Positions 8,979-22,200 of a stretch of DNA of 64,000 bases are shown here, one piece after another (positions within the stretch are counted from its first letter, which is position 1; the number at the start of each line of letters is the position of its first letter). The notes under the pieces are model-generated. The model searched no databases and was not told where the DNA came from. It saw only the letters and a program-made list of their open reading frames with translations. The position numbers and the translations under genes were made by a program. Source of the DNA: Serpula lacrymans var. lacrymans S7.9 (Eukaryota; Basidiomycota; Agaricomycetes; Boletales; Serpulaceae); NCBI RefSeq assembly GCF_000218685.1, contig NW_006763290.1, positions 5,234,908 through 5,298,907 of the forward strand, read 5' to 3'.

Positions 8979-11900
8979 GGCTATTTGTAGTTGTAAGGAT
9001 GAACTTTTTGGAGGAAGAGAAGGCTGGTTGATGAGTATGAGGATTGTCTGAGGAGTAGCACGCGATCTCTTATATATGTCAAGAGGCACATACAGGATAT
9101 GTGCGGAACACAGTCGCAACGAACGAAATAAAAACGCCACAACGCATCTCCATCGAAAGTACAAACGGGCCAGGTAGGCCGACCTGCGCAGAGCAGTTGA
9201 GGAACTTTGCAGCATACCAGAACTCCTGAGCCCAGACAGTGATATTTTTTTCAAATCATCATCGTAAAAGGGCTGCGCAGCACCAACACCTGTGAAGTGT
9301 TGTTCAGCTAGTAGGACGACGAGGAAGGTGAACCTACCAAATAGAAACATTACTAGCCCACGAAACACATACAAGGAACAATGTCGACAAATGGGGTTAG
9401 GTCTTCTCTATAATGTCTTAAACTCCAATGGGCATTTAGCCTATGGCGCATCACTACTGCACTTGTACGAGTAGCGGGATGTACTGGATGATGCAAAGGC
9501 AGATGTCGCTAAATTCTTCTTTTTCCTCCCGTATCCAGTTGACTGATCCGCCCAGTGTAATGCCGACGATTACCACCGTTAGCAGTAAACGTCTTAAGGG
9601 CCTAACCAATGAGAATAGTCTTGTGGAAGGGTGAACACTACAAGATGGTCCATTCGTTTTAGCCACCGGACATCAATGAGACGGAGGAGCTATGTTACCC
9701 CTACTGCAATATTCCAGCCATTGACGTCAATTTTGATAGGCGAAGCGGCCGTGACGAATAACAGCTCAATTAGATGCACACGAATTTTACACAGACTCTT
9801 GATCATCGTCAAAAGAATACAAAGGAATACACGTCAAAATGTCAAAATGTCCAGTGGGAACGATAGATAAATGCGGAGAACTCACTGATTGTATAGCATA
9901 CCGTCAGGACCGCACAAAACGGGATAGCTAGACGCGAGGGACCACGACATAGTCGGACCCCTTGTTGTGTGATCAGCATAGCAGCCTCCGTCACAGCGTA
10001 TAATGATCCATAACCGAATTGACTGCGACGAATGGTACAGCGGAGCAAGATATGGCCGAGGAGACCAAGAAAGTTCCGTCACAGGTTCATCGCAGCAAAA
10101 GTAAATGCTAGAAATGACAGCAGGAAATACGATGGTCCCTGGGGAACACTGGCATGCAATGCTTGCTGTATCCTCGGAGATAATATTTGCTGCCTTGGGA
10201 GGAATACGGCGCGCGCGACATTCTCCGTACAATTATAGTAGCCGTTGCACCAAACAAACCAGTCACGTATGTTGTAAAAGGGAAAGTGGTGGTGCAACCG
10301 AACGTTTGGAGGGCGCGCGCGCGAACAGTATAGGAACCGTGCTATGCGCAATCTTTGTTCATGAAAAATCCAAACGGAGGACGAGGATATGCAAAATGGC
10401 GAGTTGCCAGGGATTACCGGGTTGGTATCAATGTTCAGGCGCTTGTACTTTGGGTTTAGTGTCAGGACTCAGGACTGCAATGTTGAACAGGACGAGCGCT
10501 TGATACACCGTATTGATGGTTTTCGCTAAAGGGGAAAGCGCTCGTTGATTCCCATCTTTCAGCTATCCATGTCAAGGCTTGCTTCAGGTCGTTTTCCGCG
10601 ATGAGCGGCCCAGTCAAGAACTAGACTTGAAGAAACTCTTCCAAACTGTTATTCGACGGCAATCAGAACTTGCAATTGGCCTTGAAGAGATTCTGAAGGG
10701 CTCTTAGAAGGCGCCGTCGTCATATGGTATATACGTCGCGGGAAGATGGGTCCACGTAATGATACTGAGAGATGATCGTGATATCGCTCGTAACACAAGT
10801 CACCGGTGCTACATAATAGGAACACGGAGACCACTTTATCGAGTCGGAGGTTGTAGCCAAAGGCGGCAATATTAACGCTCACATGATCTAACAGAATCTT
10901 GTTGATGGTACTTTGTACATTTTCAGTGTCCACCCTGCCGGTGGCAGTCTTTGACAGGTAGTTCACCATGGCATCCATCGCATCTTTGACTTCTCCTACT
11001 GTATGACAACCTTGGCTTTTCGCCATCGTCCATGCATAACGTCTTGTATTTCTGCATTTCGTTGTAGGCGATATGAAAGTACGATTCACTTCAAGTTAAA
11101 TCACCTTGTATCACCTGCAAAAGTGATTGATGACCACAATTTTCGTCGACATTAAGTTTCAGGGCTGCCATTTAGGCTTTATGATTCGCTCGGGACAATC
11201 ACACATACCATTCGCAATATATGATGGGACCGGGAGCAGAATAATCGCCCGACGTTAAATCTGAGCATGGCACTCATGTACAGCAAAATGCATGTCAAAA
11301 GGCGATGCATAGGGAAGCAGCAACACCACGCCAGTCGACCTCTTTTCCTGTCGTTTTTCTCAGGTGCACGAGTTCACCTGCCGATGACGTGCAGGCCGTA
11401 GCAGTCATATAGTCACTTTAGAATGAGGTCTACAGGTACACCACACTATTGCCGAGGTCCAGGCCAACGTTGAGCGGAAGTCTACGGAAGCTGAAAGAGA
11501 GAGATTCGGATTTCCATCGATCTTTGGTCGCGATATGATCCTGTATAGGTCCCCTAAGCTTCAAATCAAAAACAAGGACTACAGATAACAACACAGTGTT
11601 GTCAATATATATATATTGGCTAGGACTACTTGATCGACGTATGTTTCCTCCGCTGTGTTGCAGTAAACGTATTGAAGCGTTTCATTTAGTGAGCAAGATA
11701 TCGACTGTCATGTCATAAATTTGGTCAGCAACTGGAGACGAAGTGAACAATGACTTATATCAGTGATGTTGGTCTGAACCTCCGAGAGCCAGACATGAAA
11801 ATCGGAGGTACAATTTCGGTCTAATTGTTCTACAGGGAATCTGACTTCTTTGGGAGTGCTAAAGCGAGATAAAGCGCCGAATATGTTACATTGTTAGCGT

Positions 11901-12050
11901 TGTCAAGAAGCATGTCCTTTTTACGCACTGCTTTTCTGCCAAGAGAAAGTCGAGGATAAAAGGACGTTTGCATGGTATATCCACTCTTGTGCTGAATTTG
12001 CCTTGGTAGTCGAGTCTTTTTTGAAGTCCAGTTCCACTCTTGTCTGAAAA
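8979..12050. other. Gene-poor 3 kb stretch with scattered hydrophobic and unexplained ORFs
   Basis: No complete gene could be assembled. The minus strand carries a 146-codon ORF at 11089-10649 (containing SQGCHTVGEVKDAMDAMVNY) with no family I recognise. Minus-strand hydrophobic pieces near 9360, 9600 and 10050 (for example LLLTVVIVGITLGG and LAIPFCAVLTVCYTI) do not join into one frame and could be debris of a multi-pass membrane gene. Near 11990-12045 (minus) a short frame DFKKDSTTKANSAQEW resembles the middle of a dsRBM but has neither end. The whole stretch looks like non-coding or decayed sequence between the dsRBM cluster and the MARVEL gene. Confidence 0.4.
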
Positions 12051-12956
12051 ATGTCATTTTCCCCGTTATTTCGAACTATCGTGTTTGGTACGTGTGGTAT
12101 CCTTTTAAGCTTTAAGCTTTGCTGAGTACCTCCACCTGGTCCCAGCTATTTCTCTGGTGTTTTCTCTGATCGTCTTGGGCATTGCTGCTCATATCACATC
12201 GGTGACTCTGGAGTATTTCGGCGGTTACTTGATTTTCGGCGCCTTGGCAATTGCCACTGCAGTTCTAACGATCGTGACGATTCCTGTACTGTAAGCATTT
12301 CTGTTGAGGCATGATCACATCTCATTAAAATTATCAATTAGTTTCATCATGGATGTGTTGAGACGTGGGGCTTTCACGTCCATGATCGTGGTGGAGCTAG
12401 TTTGGCTCTGTACGGTGATCTTACATTGATACCTCTATATTTATCTCTAACGTTTCGTCGCAGTTGTGCTGTGGGTTTTATGGCTTGCCACTGGCGCTGA
12501 TGCCGCATCAGCTACTTCTTTGACCTTCCCTTTCGGATGCAACTACTTCAACCGTAATGCTTGTTTTCCAAAGATTGGATTTAAACTAACCGGATCAATG
12601 TACAGCACTTGAAAATCAAATATGTCACGAATTTGCTGCGGTAGAAGCATTCGCATTCCTCAATTTTATCCTCAGTAATATCCATCATTTGAATGTTCCT
12701 GCTTTGTGAACTAACAAGCATTTTTGCTTCGCCTGTAACAGTGTTCGTGTATACTGTGGTGATTCTTGTGTTTTCTATAGTCGCCGGAAGTCGCGGTAAC
12801 AGTGTCTGGACATCATCCGTGAAGGAGGCCAACTTCCATGCACCCACGAACGGTGCAACGACCACACATCCGCTGACGCAATATTCTGGTGCTAATGCTA
12901 CGCACAGTCAGCCGGAGGCACCGTCAAATACAGTTGGTACACCAGTCACAGTGTGA
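12051..12956 (+). CDS. MARVEL-like four-span membrane protein
   Basis: Five exons are joined by consensus introns. Start ATG TCA TTT (MSFSPLFRTIVF), then AISLVFSLIVLGIAAHITS, GGYLIFGALAIATAVLTIVT, IPVLFIMDVLRRG, AFTSMIVVELVWLFVLWVLW, LATGADAASATSL, a Cys-containing loop (FGCNYFN...QICHEF), and a fourth span FVYTVVILVFSIVAG. The tail is Ser/Thr-rich and ends PSNTVGTPVTV, with a stop at 12954-12956. Four hydrophobic segments with short loops, a last span followed by a soluble tail, and a C-terminal-half Cys/aromatic loop with an AAVEAFAFLNFIL helix are the layout of fungal MARVEL-domain proteins (membrane apposition, eisosome or secretory roles). The family assignment rests on topology and local pattern; the specific function is unknown. 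Confidence 0.75.
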
Positions 12957-13977
12957 AGAATGACTCGTCTTGTGCATGGACCAGGCATGTTTGATTCTGA
13001 GATATCTATATTTTCCAATGGGGTACGTTTTCTTGCAGACACCAGTATACGATGTCTTGCACATGTTGTATATGTCACGAATCTCAATGATGTTAGTTTC
13101 TATCCATATCGCGTGTAACTTGAGAAAGCTGGCAGTTTAGAAAATGCTACCGATTGCCAGTTGCTAGTGGCGAACTCCGCATGTACAACGCGCGGTGCAC
13201 ATTGATGCGTGATGATACTTAAAGATCTGAATCAGTGCACCATCTCAACGAACGCGTGCGTAAAATCGCAAAGAATGCTGAGAGTATTATCGTACTTGTG
13301 TTCGTATTAGAATCATTCAACAGTGATAGATATTGAAATGAGACTGCGAGCGCTACACCCGCAAACAATATAAACCACGTCTTTAGCTGTGCTTTGCACT
13401 CGACCGCAATCAGCGCTGATGAAAGAGCACAGGGGGTGCCAGGCATCAATGCATGTCCTGGGGCATAAGATGAGCATCTGCAGTGCGTCAACGGGAGGAG
13501 TCTCATAAACGACGGATTTGTGCTCAGTGGTGCCAGAGATGGCGAGCGGCGAGCGCCCACGAGCGCATGGTGGAATATTGAATCGGAGCTTGTATTGCGG
13601 GGAGTGCCGAGTTGCTGAGCGGCCCATCAATGCAAAGGGACACCTGTCTCTAGCTTCGAGCTCATCGTTCCCAGAGCCCGTTACCCCCCGTCTCGTCGTC
13701 GTCCCCGTCGTCCTCGCCGCCCACTTTTTGTCGTCCACATCTATCTGGACCAGTTCTGCTAATATCGTCGCTTTGCTGGCACAGGTCCATTATTAGCGTG
13801 CCATTTCACACGCTCGTCCCTACATTCATCTTCCTGTTGTTTCGCAAGAATCGCAGGTGGGGAAATTTTCTTCTCTCCACTCTTTATCTACTAAGTTTCT
13901 GACTTAGAGACTTTTGGGTTATCTCTACTGATTCTTATACTCTCTTACTCTTTTCCCTCCAGTAACTGGCTTAAATC
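12957..13977. other. Intergenic, likely promoter and 5' UTR of the G-beta gene
   Basis: About 1 kb. The last 150 bases before the G-beta start are pyrimidine-rich (many TCTC/CTTTT tracts), typical of basidiomycete core promoters and 5' leaders. Overlapping ORFs on the minus strand at 13219-13738, including one hydrophobic segment, have no family signature and are not called. Confidence 0.5.
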
Positions 13978-15250
13978 ATGGCCCAACCACAAGGTGATAT
14001 TCAAGAAAGAATCGCTGCGGCGCGTCGTGAGGCGGAGGTTCTGAAGGAGAAAATTCGTGCAAGCAGAGAAGCATCAGCAGATACAAGTTGTTCGTACCAT
14101 TGTTACTTGTCTTTTGCTTTCGGATAGGTCAGGTAACCGTGGATGACAAACAGTGCGAGCTATGGCTGCAGAAGTTGATACTCTCCCTCGAATCGTCATG
14201 CGACCTCGACGTGCGCTAAAAGGTCATCTTGCAAAAATCTACGCCATGCACTGGGCTGCAGATCGCAGACATCTCGTCTCTGCCTCGCAGGACGGAAAAC
14301 TTATCGTTTGGGACGCCTACACAACAAATAAAGTTCACGCCATTCCACTTCGGTCTAGCTGGGTCATGACCTGCGCTTACTCGCCTTCAGGCAACTTTGT
14401 GGCTTGTGGTGGTCTGGATAACATCTGCTCAATTTATAACCTCAACAGCAAAGAGGCCAACGGCGTCAAAGGCGGCCGAGAGCTTAGCGCCCACTCTGGT
14501 TATCTCAGCTGCTGCCGATTCATTAACGACAGACAAATCGTCACTAGCTCCGGCGACATGACTTGTATGTTGTGGGATATCGAAGCTGGTGTTCGCGTAG
14601 TCGAATTCAGCGACCACACTGGGGATGTGATGAGGTACGCAGATCGTCTTCGCTTACGCTTGTAGTCTAACACTGCGGTCAGTTTATCGCTAGGACCCAA
14701 TCAGAATGTCTTCGTGTCTGGTGCCTGTGATGCAACCGCAAAACTTTGGGACATCCGGAGCGGTCGAGCTACACAGACTTTTACTGGTCATGAGTCGGAC
14801 ATCAATGCCGTGCAGTGCGTATACAGTGTCTTGCCTACCGGCTATGCAAAGCTTACAGCTTTTATTTAGGTTCTTCCCCAACGGCGATGCATTCGCCACC
14901 GGATCCGATGATGCTTCCTGTCGCTTGTTTGACATCCGAGCCGATCGAGAGTTAAACAGCTTCACACACGACAACATTCTCTGTGGTATCACCTCAGTCG
15001 CCTTCTCCATTTCAGGACGTATCCTCTTTGGTGGTTATGACGACTGGACATGTAACGTCTGGGATACGCTGAGAGGCGAGCGTGTAGGTGTTTTAACTGG
15101 CCATGAAAACCGAGTCAGCTGTTTGGGAGTAAGCGTAGATGGAATGGCTCTTTGCACTGGTAGTTGGGACAGCACCCTCAGGGTTAGTATCATCTTCTTT
15201 CATACATATCGCGTCCGTTATTAAAATGCTGTTTTCAGGTTTGGGCATAA
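13978..15250 (+). CDS. Heterotrimeric G-protein beta subunit
   Basis: G-beta pairs with G-gamma and G-alpha to relay pheromone and nutrient signals at the plasma membrane. The N-terminus [20 protein letters not shown] is the coiled coil that binds G-gamma. Seven WD repeats follow: [19 protein letters not shown] with [43 protein letters not shown] with [52 protein letters not shown] with [33 protein letters not shown], and [20 protein letters not shown] with TGSWDSTLR. The last exon is four codons, VWA-stop (15239-15250), the conserved end of G-beta. At least four short introns are present. Length and order match the family, with no lesion seen. It is a GNB1/Ste4-type beta. Confidence 0.95.
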
Positions 15251-15841
15251 CGTGACCCGGTCCCCGATACTTACAAATACCCTTCTTGCCTCATTGCATG
15301 CTACTTCTTTCCGTTTTCTCGTAATGTCGTCCCTTTTCCTTGACTTTTCCGGCGCCAGTATCTGTCATTTTATATCCTTACTCTATTGCTCACCTGCGTG
15401 CAGTCATTGGCATGGACGCCTCGAGTCGGTCTCTACAGAATATCATTAGCCTTTATACGTAGGCATGGTTCCATTTTCCTTGTGGTATACATATATTGTC
15501 TCGTTATCAGGTTATCTGTTGCTACCCAATTCTTCTCTTCAATGCTCTTTCGCCATCTGCGACCACCTGGATCCCGTATATACTTCCGAAATCAAATTCA
15601 TATTAAAACTCGTTTGTAGTATTTTACATCGACGTTCATTGAAAATGCGGGCGTCTTGTTGCTACTGTATCCTTGCCTGAATTGTATTGCTATAAGCTGC
15701 GTGACGACAGTTGTATTCTTAGGGCACGCGTCCGGGACACGTATTCAAGTTATCTGCTGCATTGACGTTTCATGCATCGCTCACCTTTTACACTCGCAAT
15801 AATCTACTGACACCGCTAATACTTCCTTTCTCAACACTGCC
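15251..15841. other. Intergenic, 3' flank of G-beta and promoter of the coiled-coil gene
   Basis: About 590 bases, pyrimidine-rich on the plus strand, holding only short ORFs without family signatures. The segment just before 15842 (CTTCCTTTCTCAACACTGCC) looks like a leader running into the next start codon. Confidence 0.5.
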
Positions 15842-18800
15842 ATGTCTGAAGATGACCGAGCTGCAAAGGCTGCAAGAGCCAAGGCAATGGTGGGCGGCTT
15901 TTGGCAGCGAACCGTTCTTAATACATGAAACTGATACCCATAACATCTAAAGCTCAAGAAACGACAGCAAAAGAAAGCTGGTCCGGGTGTGGGGTTAGCA
16001 AGCCCACCGCCTTCAAGGTCATTTACCCCTCCTGTACCCCCAGAGTCGCCAGCACCCGTGGAGAACGGAAAGAATGACATCGCAGACCTGTGAGTTCGTC
16101 GCTATACGTGTCCTCGCATTTCTCACAAAACCTTCTTTGTACATATAATGGAAACCTGTATTAACACAGATTTTCCAAGACTGATGCGGACACGAACTGG
16201 ATTGAGTCTTTGCCTAAAGCTGAAATACCTCGGAGGACAGAAACACCTGTGCTGAGCCCGGAGCTTCCTCCTTCAGCCTCGGTTTCAGAGGCGCAACCTC
16301 TTGTTGTCTCGTCTCCGTCGAAGGCGGAATCGGAGGACTTACATGCTGTGGTTGACAGCCTACGTCACTCTATATCATTTCTGGAGAAGGAAAAGGCAGG
16401 TCTAGAAAGTTCACTGGCTGAGGCTATTGGTGTTTCACAGAGTACGTCTCTCTGGATTGTAAGCAATAGGACAAACTCAGCTATATGTCAGATACACGAG
16501 AGCTGGAGGCTCTGCTTCAAGAACAGCGCAGCCATTACGATACCCTCGAGTTGCGAGAGAAGCAGTTGGGACAAGACGCCCAACGCGCTTCCCAGCATAT
16601 TCAGCAACTGGAGTCTGAAAATGGATCTCTGAAACGTCTCGCCAACACGAATGCTGAGGAAGTGCGGCATCTATCTTCAGTGAATCATGAATTACAAGAT
16701 TCTTTGCAACAGTCCACCCAACGTCTGCAGGATGCTCATAATGGTATGCTCCTTGAGCCAATTCATAGTGTCCACATGGCTGAGCGGCCGATACTTTAGA
16801 ATTGCAAGATAAGGAAGCATTGCTCTCAGAAGCGAAGTCTCGATCACACGCATTCGAGGATCTTACCCGGCAAATTGAAGGGGACCTTCAGCAAGCCAAC
16901 GAATCCATCCAGCAGCTGAAAGCACAAGAAACCCAGTATGTCGACCATTGGCAAGCGCAGGTCCAAAATCAGCAACAGACTATTGCTTTACTTGTTTCCG
17001 AAAAAACTTCCTTGCAAACCTCAGCCGAACGGTCAGAGGAGCTGGAAATAGGTAGGTGAAGGCAGTTTTGTGTATAGCACAGTTCTAATCTACAGTCCTA
17101 GTGTTGCGAGAAAAGGAAGCGCTGTTACGCGAAGAACAGGACAAATCACAGACGCTTGACAAGCGTGTCCAGACCTTGGAGGCATCTTCTATCAGGATAA
17201 AACATGATCTTGAGCAAAGTATAACTAGGGAGAAAGAGCTAAATGACAAATATCGAGATCAGGCAAGAACTTTTACTCAACTGCACCTATATGCGTGTTT
17301 ACACTTTCTTAGGAACGAGAGTACCAATTTACGCTTGCCACACTCGAAGAACTACGGTCCGAATCTGATCAACATCAGAAACGTGTTCGTGAGTTGGAGG
17401 AGCAAATTGAGAACGATGATCGGGCAGAGCGGCTAGAAAGTTCCCTGAAAAACACTCAGGACAGGAACGACGAGCTTGAATTCCAGCTTTCGAAACTCAA
17501 GCAGGTATAGTGCTTTAATTACAAGTATATCTCACTGGAGCTGACTCTCTTGTTTATTAGTCTCACGCAACTCTCAAAAGTGAGCGTGATGATGTCGAGT
17601 CCAAGTTGCGTCTACGGGCAGATGGAGAAGCAGAGTGGAAGACGAAACATGCCAATTTGGAGAAGCAACACTCCACACTTGCGCAAGATCTGGAATCTAC
17701 CAAGAGTAGCCGCGAGGCGTTGCTGGAAGAGAAGTCTGCACTGCATTCACAGGTGGAGTTCAACCAAAGTGCCGTTAAGCAGCTTCAGCAAAAGCTTGTG
17801 GAAGTTGCCACAGAGTTGACGTCGAGTAACCGAAATCTTCAGAACACACAAAACGAGTTAAGGATGGCCAATCGACGCGCGGACGATGCTGAAAGAGTTC
17901 AGAAGGATCTTCAGGCTGAGGGTACACATCTTCTGCGTTCACTCGATGAGATGCGACCTAAAATTGTCGAGCTCACTGCAGAGAAGGTGGATCTTATGGA
18001 GAAAGTTAATGGCGTAGAACACGAACTTAAGAGTCGCGATGCGGTGATTGCACAGCTGGAGAATGCCGTGGGGGAGATACGAGAGCAGGAGGAGACGGCA
18101 CAAGCAGTTCTGGAAGAGACAATTGCTTTGCGGGAGAAGGAAAAATCATCTGCTCAGAAGGCCAATCTGGAGCTGCAAAACGCATATACTGAGCTACAAG
18201 CGGAATTCGAAGCAATGCAAGGAGCCGTAAAGTCCCTTGAAGCTGAGCGTGCCACGTTACGCCAAAGTGAAATACACCAACGGGAGGACCTTGACCGTTT
18301 GAGCTTCAAGTTATCTTCTCTGCAGCAATCGGACGACTCCTCGAACGTGCGTCGAGAATTGGAAGATTACAAGCACTTTGCGGAGGAGCAGCAAGGGCTT
18401 TTGGATGACGCCAACGACGAATTAGAAGCCCTTCGAGCAGAAATTGCATCCAAGGTGGAAGAGATAGAGCGTCTCAATCAGTCTGTTTCTATTGCCTCTA
18501 CTTCCGACGATGCTCGTTCGTTAGATGACGAGATGTTGAGTGCGGTGAAACAACAATATTCGTTAGATCTATCCACAGCACAATCTCGGATTCGCACTTT
18601 GGAGTCTTCCGTCTTTGAGGCTCAGGCCACATCACATAATCTGCAGAAGCAAGTTAATATATTGGAGGACCAGTTAGCGCAATCGCGGCGGGCAACCGCG
18701 ACTCCAAGGCCATTCTCTCCCGGTATACCTTCGAGACCTTCTAGCCGTGGAGTAAATCATACGGATCTGCGCCGTGCATCATTTGGTCACAAATCTACCA

Positions 18801-19111
18801 CTCTGGCACCTTCTCGTTCGGTCTTTGACGTGGGCTTATCCCCAGAGACCAGACACAAACGGCAAGTCAGCCTTAGTATGTTAAAAGCCCGCATCGATAG
18901 TGAAATGGCTGCTGTTTCAGTTGGAAGTCACCCATCGTCACGGGCTATATCCCCTGCAATTCACCATGACCATCCTGTTCTCTCAACGATACCAGAGCCA
19001 GATAACGATTCCTTGCATTCGGATCCTTCATCGTTCAAGCGGTTACAATTTATGGATGACTCTCACATTTTTTGGTGTAACTCATGTCGTGGTGACCTAG
19101 TTATTTTGTGA
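15842..19111 (+). CDS. Large coiled-coil protein, golgin-like
   Basis: The start MSEDDRAAKAARAKAM splices into LKKRQQKKAGPG. The short basic N-terminus followed by Lys/Gln-rich sequence resembles GM130/Bug1-type golgins, but that likeness is weak. A Pro/Ser linker (SPPPSRSFTPPVPPESP) follows. From about residue 120 to 800 nearly all sequence is heptad-like coiled coil rich in Glu, Gln, Leu and Lys (for example LEKEKAGLESSLAEAI, LQQKLVEVATELTSSNRNLQ). A long terminal exon (17606-19111) ends the coil and continues with a Ser/Pro-rich tail (FSPGIPSRPSSRG). The C-terminus FMDDSHIFWCNSCRGDLVIL has a Cys-x2-Cys. Several introns interrupt the coil. A tether or scaffold role is inferred from architecture only; kinesin-tail or spindle-pole proteins are alternatives. 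Confidence 0.8.
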
Positions 19112-19286
19112 AGCTCGGTTGCGTCAAATATAATTTTTGTTATATTCACGATGATCGCTGGGTATACAAGTTAAACATAGGAGTGCATCAAGTTCATGAG
19201 TTGTCATCATCATCATAATGATTTGTACAATGGATAGAACGCATAAAGTGTGGATAGGAATCATAGGGCTGGCGCATATATGTAAA

Positions 19287-22200
19287 TTAGAACAGTCCAT
19301 TCCGTTTGGTTTTGAGAGTGCGCAGTTTGTGGAGCAGCACCTACAACCATCGTCAGTTCCCCATTACGAAAAAGAGCTTTTGGTAACTTACCTCAACTTC
19401 CTCCGGCTGGAGCGTCCCCCTCTTCCTCTCCTCGTCCACACCTTTCTCGATACTCTCCAACACGTCGTGAATCAACTCATGGTAATCCACCCCAAAGAAA
19501 TGCGTCAGTTTTGCCGCCCTTCTTCTCCGCATCTGGAAATCTGATGCCTCTGGCTTAGCAACAGGCAGAGTAAACTCGGATGAGATCGACGCCATCGATG
19601 TCCGTGTTGGAAGGGAGCGACGACGCTCAGATTTCAACGAAGACGAAAGCGAAAGGCGTCGAGGGTCCACTGCTGGTTGCTCTTCGATGGGGGAGTCGAG
19701 GAGCTCGCTGTGAAGGTAGCGATGAAGTTCAGCAAGCGATTCTCTGTCATCCTAAATCTCCATATGAGCAACTACGCAAAGCCCTGAAATGTATACATAT
19801 AAACTCACCCGATTGATAATGTCAGTCAACGAGTTTAACGAGAAGTGATAATTCATGTAGACGGTAGAACGCGCCAAAACATCGGTGTAGTGCGAGCCTT
19901 CCGCGTCTGGAGAGGAAGGCGACACCGCCCTCAGCAGGTTCTGCGTCGACTCCGAAGTACCAGGACGGTGAGACTTCCTTCCTTTCAGTTTCGTATATGC
20001 AGACTGATTAGGATTGCGCTGAGGTGACGCAGGAAGATCGCTTGGAAGGATGAAAGGAGACGGGATAGAAACAGCTATTGGACTGATCTGGGGAGCGGGA
20101 GGCGTCGAGATGGATGGAGAGTGACGAGTATGGTACAAGGTCTGCGGAGGGGGTATGCCAAATACCTAGATGAAGCCGATTTGGTCGGTATATAGATCCA
20201 TTAACATAGAATGTAGAATAAAACTGACCTTCTCCATTTTTTGCGCCCGCCTCACATTCAGAGCCTTCTCTTCCTCACCTAGCTCCTCTTTGATCCTATC
20301 AAAGTGGTCGTTGAGAGATCCCATAGGCAGTGCGCCAGCTGAGCTGCTTCGTCGTTGCTGCCTCACCCAAGCTTTACGAGCGTCGTCCCGAGACATGTCG
20401 GACGTAGAGTGAGAGAACGAAGTTGGAGGCAGTGATGGGCTATCCAGAGGACCAAGTACGAGGTCTGCGGGTACTCGTGATCCAAGGAAACGGTGGAGTT
20501 TTGCCAACTTATCCCTCTTACGCCGCCTTTCCCGTTCTGCCAGTTCTTCGGGTGACATGCCGTCGATGAGCGAGGGAGTCGAAGGCGAATAAGGGAATCC
20601 TTGGCGCCTATCTGCCTTCTTGGGAGTCTCCATAGCGATGATGGCGGACACATCATCATTCGGAACATCTTCATCTGATAGATCTATGAATGAGGTTGGA
20701 GATGCAGCGGTTTGATTCCTGGATGGAGTTCGATGACGAAGTATAGTTTCGTCAAGTTGAGTCCTCTCATAATTTCTCCTGTCGACGTTGACATTATTTG
20801 ACGTTGTGGGGGAGTCGACTGAAAAAGTGGAGCCTTGAGGACTTAAAGGAGCTGAGTGTCTTCTGTTGTCAGAAGACCATGGGTTGTCCAACAACTGCCA
20901 CGGTGAAGTGCACTCTGGAACTAGACTAGGACTGTGGAGAGGAACAGACACAGACATTGCATGACGATGCTTCACCGGGCTGATCAAAGGCGGGACAGGA
21001 AGCTGTGGTAAAGGCCGGGATGACCTCACTTCTTCCTTATCCGTGACAGCTAACAAGTTCGCGCCAGGTGCGCGACCGAAAAGCTGCGCAAGCTTTCGAT
21101 TTCTGCGTATGCGACCCGCTCGTTCATTGGCATCAAGGATATTCGTGGTCGGTGGAAGAAGAAACGGTTCGGAAGTAAACTGTGGCGGTGGTGACGGTGA
21201 TGGAATAGGTGAGCTCTTCTTTAATTGGTGCTGCGATAGGTTGAAGCTGGGTTTAGAAGAAGTGGGTACCGGGGGTTTATCATATTGAGGTGAGCTGGGG
21301 CTTGCTGGAGCAAAAACCATACTAGCAAGAGATGTAGAAGATGAATATGCTGAAGGATTAGAATATACGCTAGAATATTCAATTGGCGATAACTGTAACC
21401 GTTGAGGCGATAAAATAGGGCGCGAAGAGTCGTCAGAAGGGTAATCGTGACGGAATTGTATGCTGGAATCGAAATCTGTGGTAGATGGCGAAAATAAATC
21501 CATGAATGATTCATGGCTTGCACTATCGTTGGATGACCCTATCAAGGGCCTTGAAACCAGAGTATCATCCATTGGTCTACTCATGTGATTCTGGCGTAAA
21601 CCTTGCTTCGAGAAAGTGGGTATGGAGGTATTTGAGATGCTGACGCATATGTCTGTTCCTGGTGTATATGCAGGATTTGAAGAATGGGAGCGCGTAGAGG
21701 AATCTGAATTGCGGTGCGCATGAGACGCAGGAGGGCGGTCTAAACCTTTAAAAACTTCTGGAGACGACGCAGACGACGGTTGCGACGGTTGCGACGACTG
21801 CGATGGCGTTGTCATCAAATGGGGAGAGACGGAGGCTGTGTAACCGATACCGAAGGTGGGCCTCTGGTGTGACATACCACTTTTGTCCCGGATAACCCGT
21901 ACCTGCCGCATGTCTGACACTGTTTAAAATAGCGTCGTTAGAGCTGAGAGCAACGAAGAAGGCGGTTTTTCACGTACGTGAGGTTGCAGTAAGATCAATC
22001 ACTTTGTCTCCAGAGCCAGGGCGACCATGCTTGTGAGTCGAGGCGTGTTCGCCCCTCGTATCCTTGGGATTGCTCGGAAGGTTTGAGCCAGGGAAAAAGC
22101 CTTTTCCGCGTCCCAGAATTTTCTCAACTTTAGCCAAGGCTGGATAGGAGCGTTGAGAGGTCTGATCAGCGATGGAAAAACCACGGCCATCATCCGGCAG

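Noticed and set aside
11980..12048. dsRBM-like fragment DFKKDSTTKANSAQEW on the minus strand
   Set aside because: Middle part only; the upstream half would have to lie inside the MARVEL gene and the downstream half has stops.
13219..13738. Overlapping minus-strand ORFs with one hydrophobic segment
   Set aside because: No splice chain or family signature; they fall in the likely G-beta promoter.
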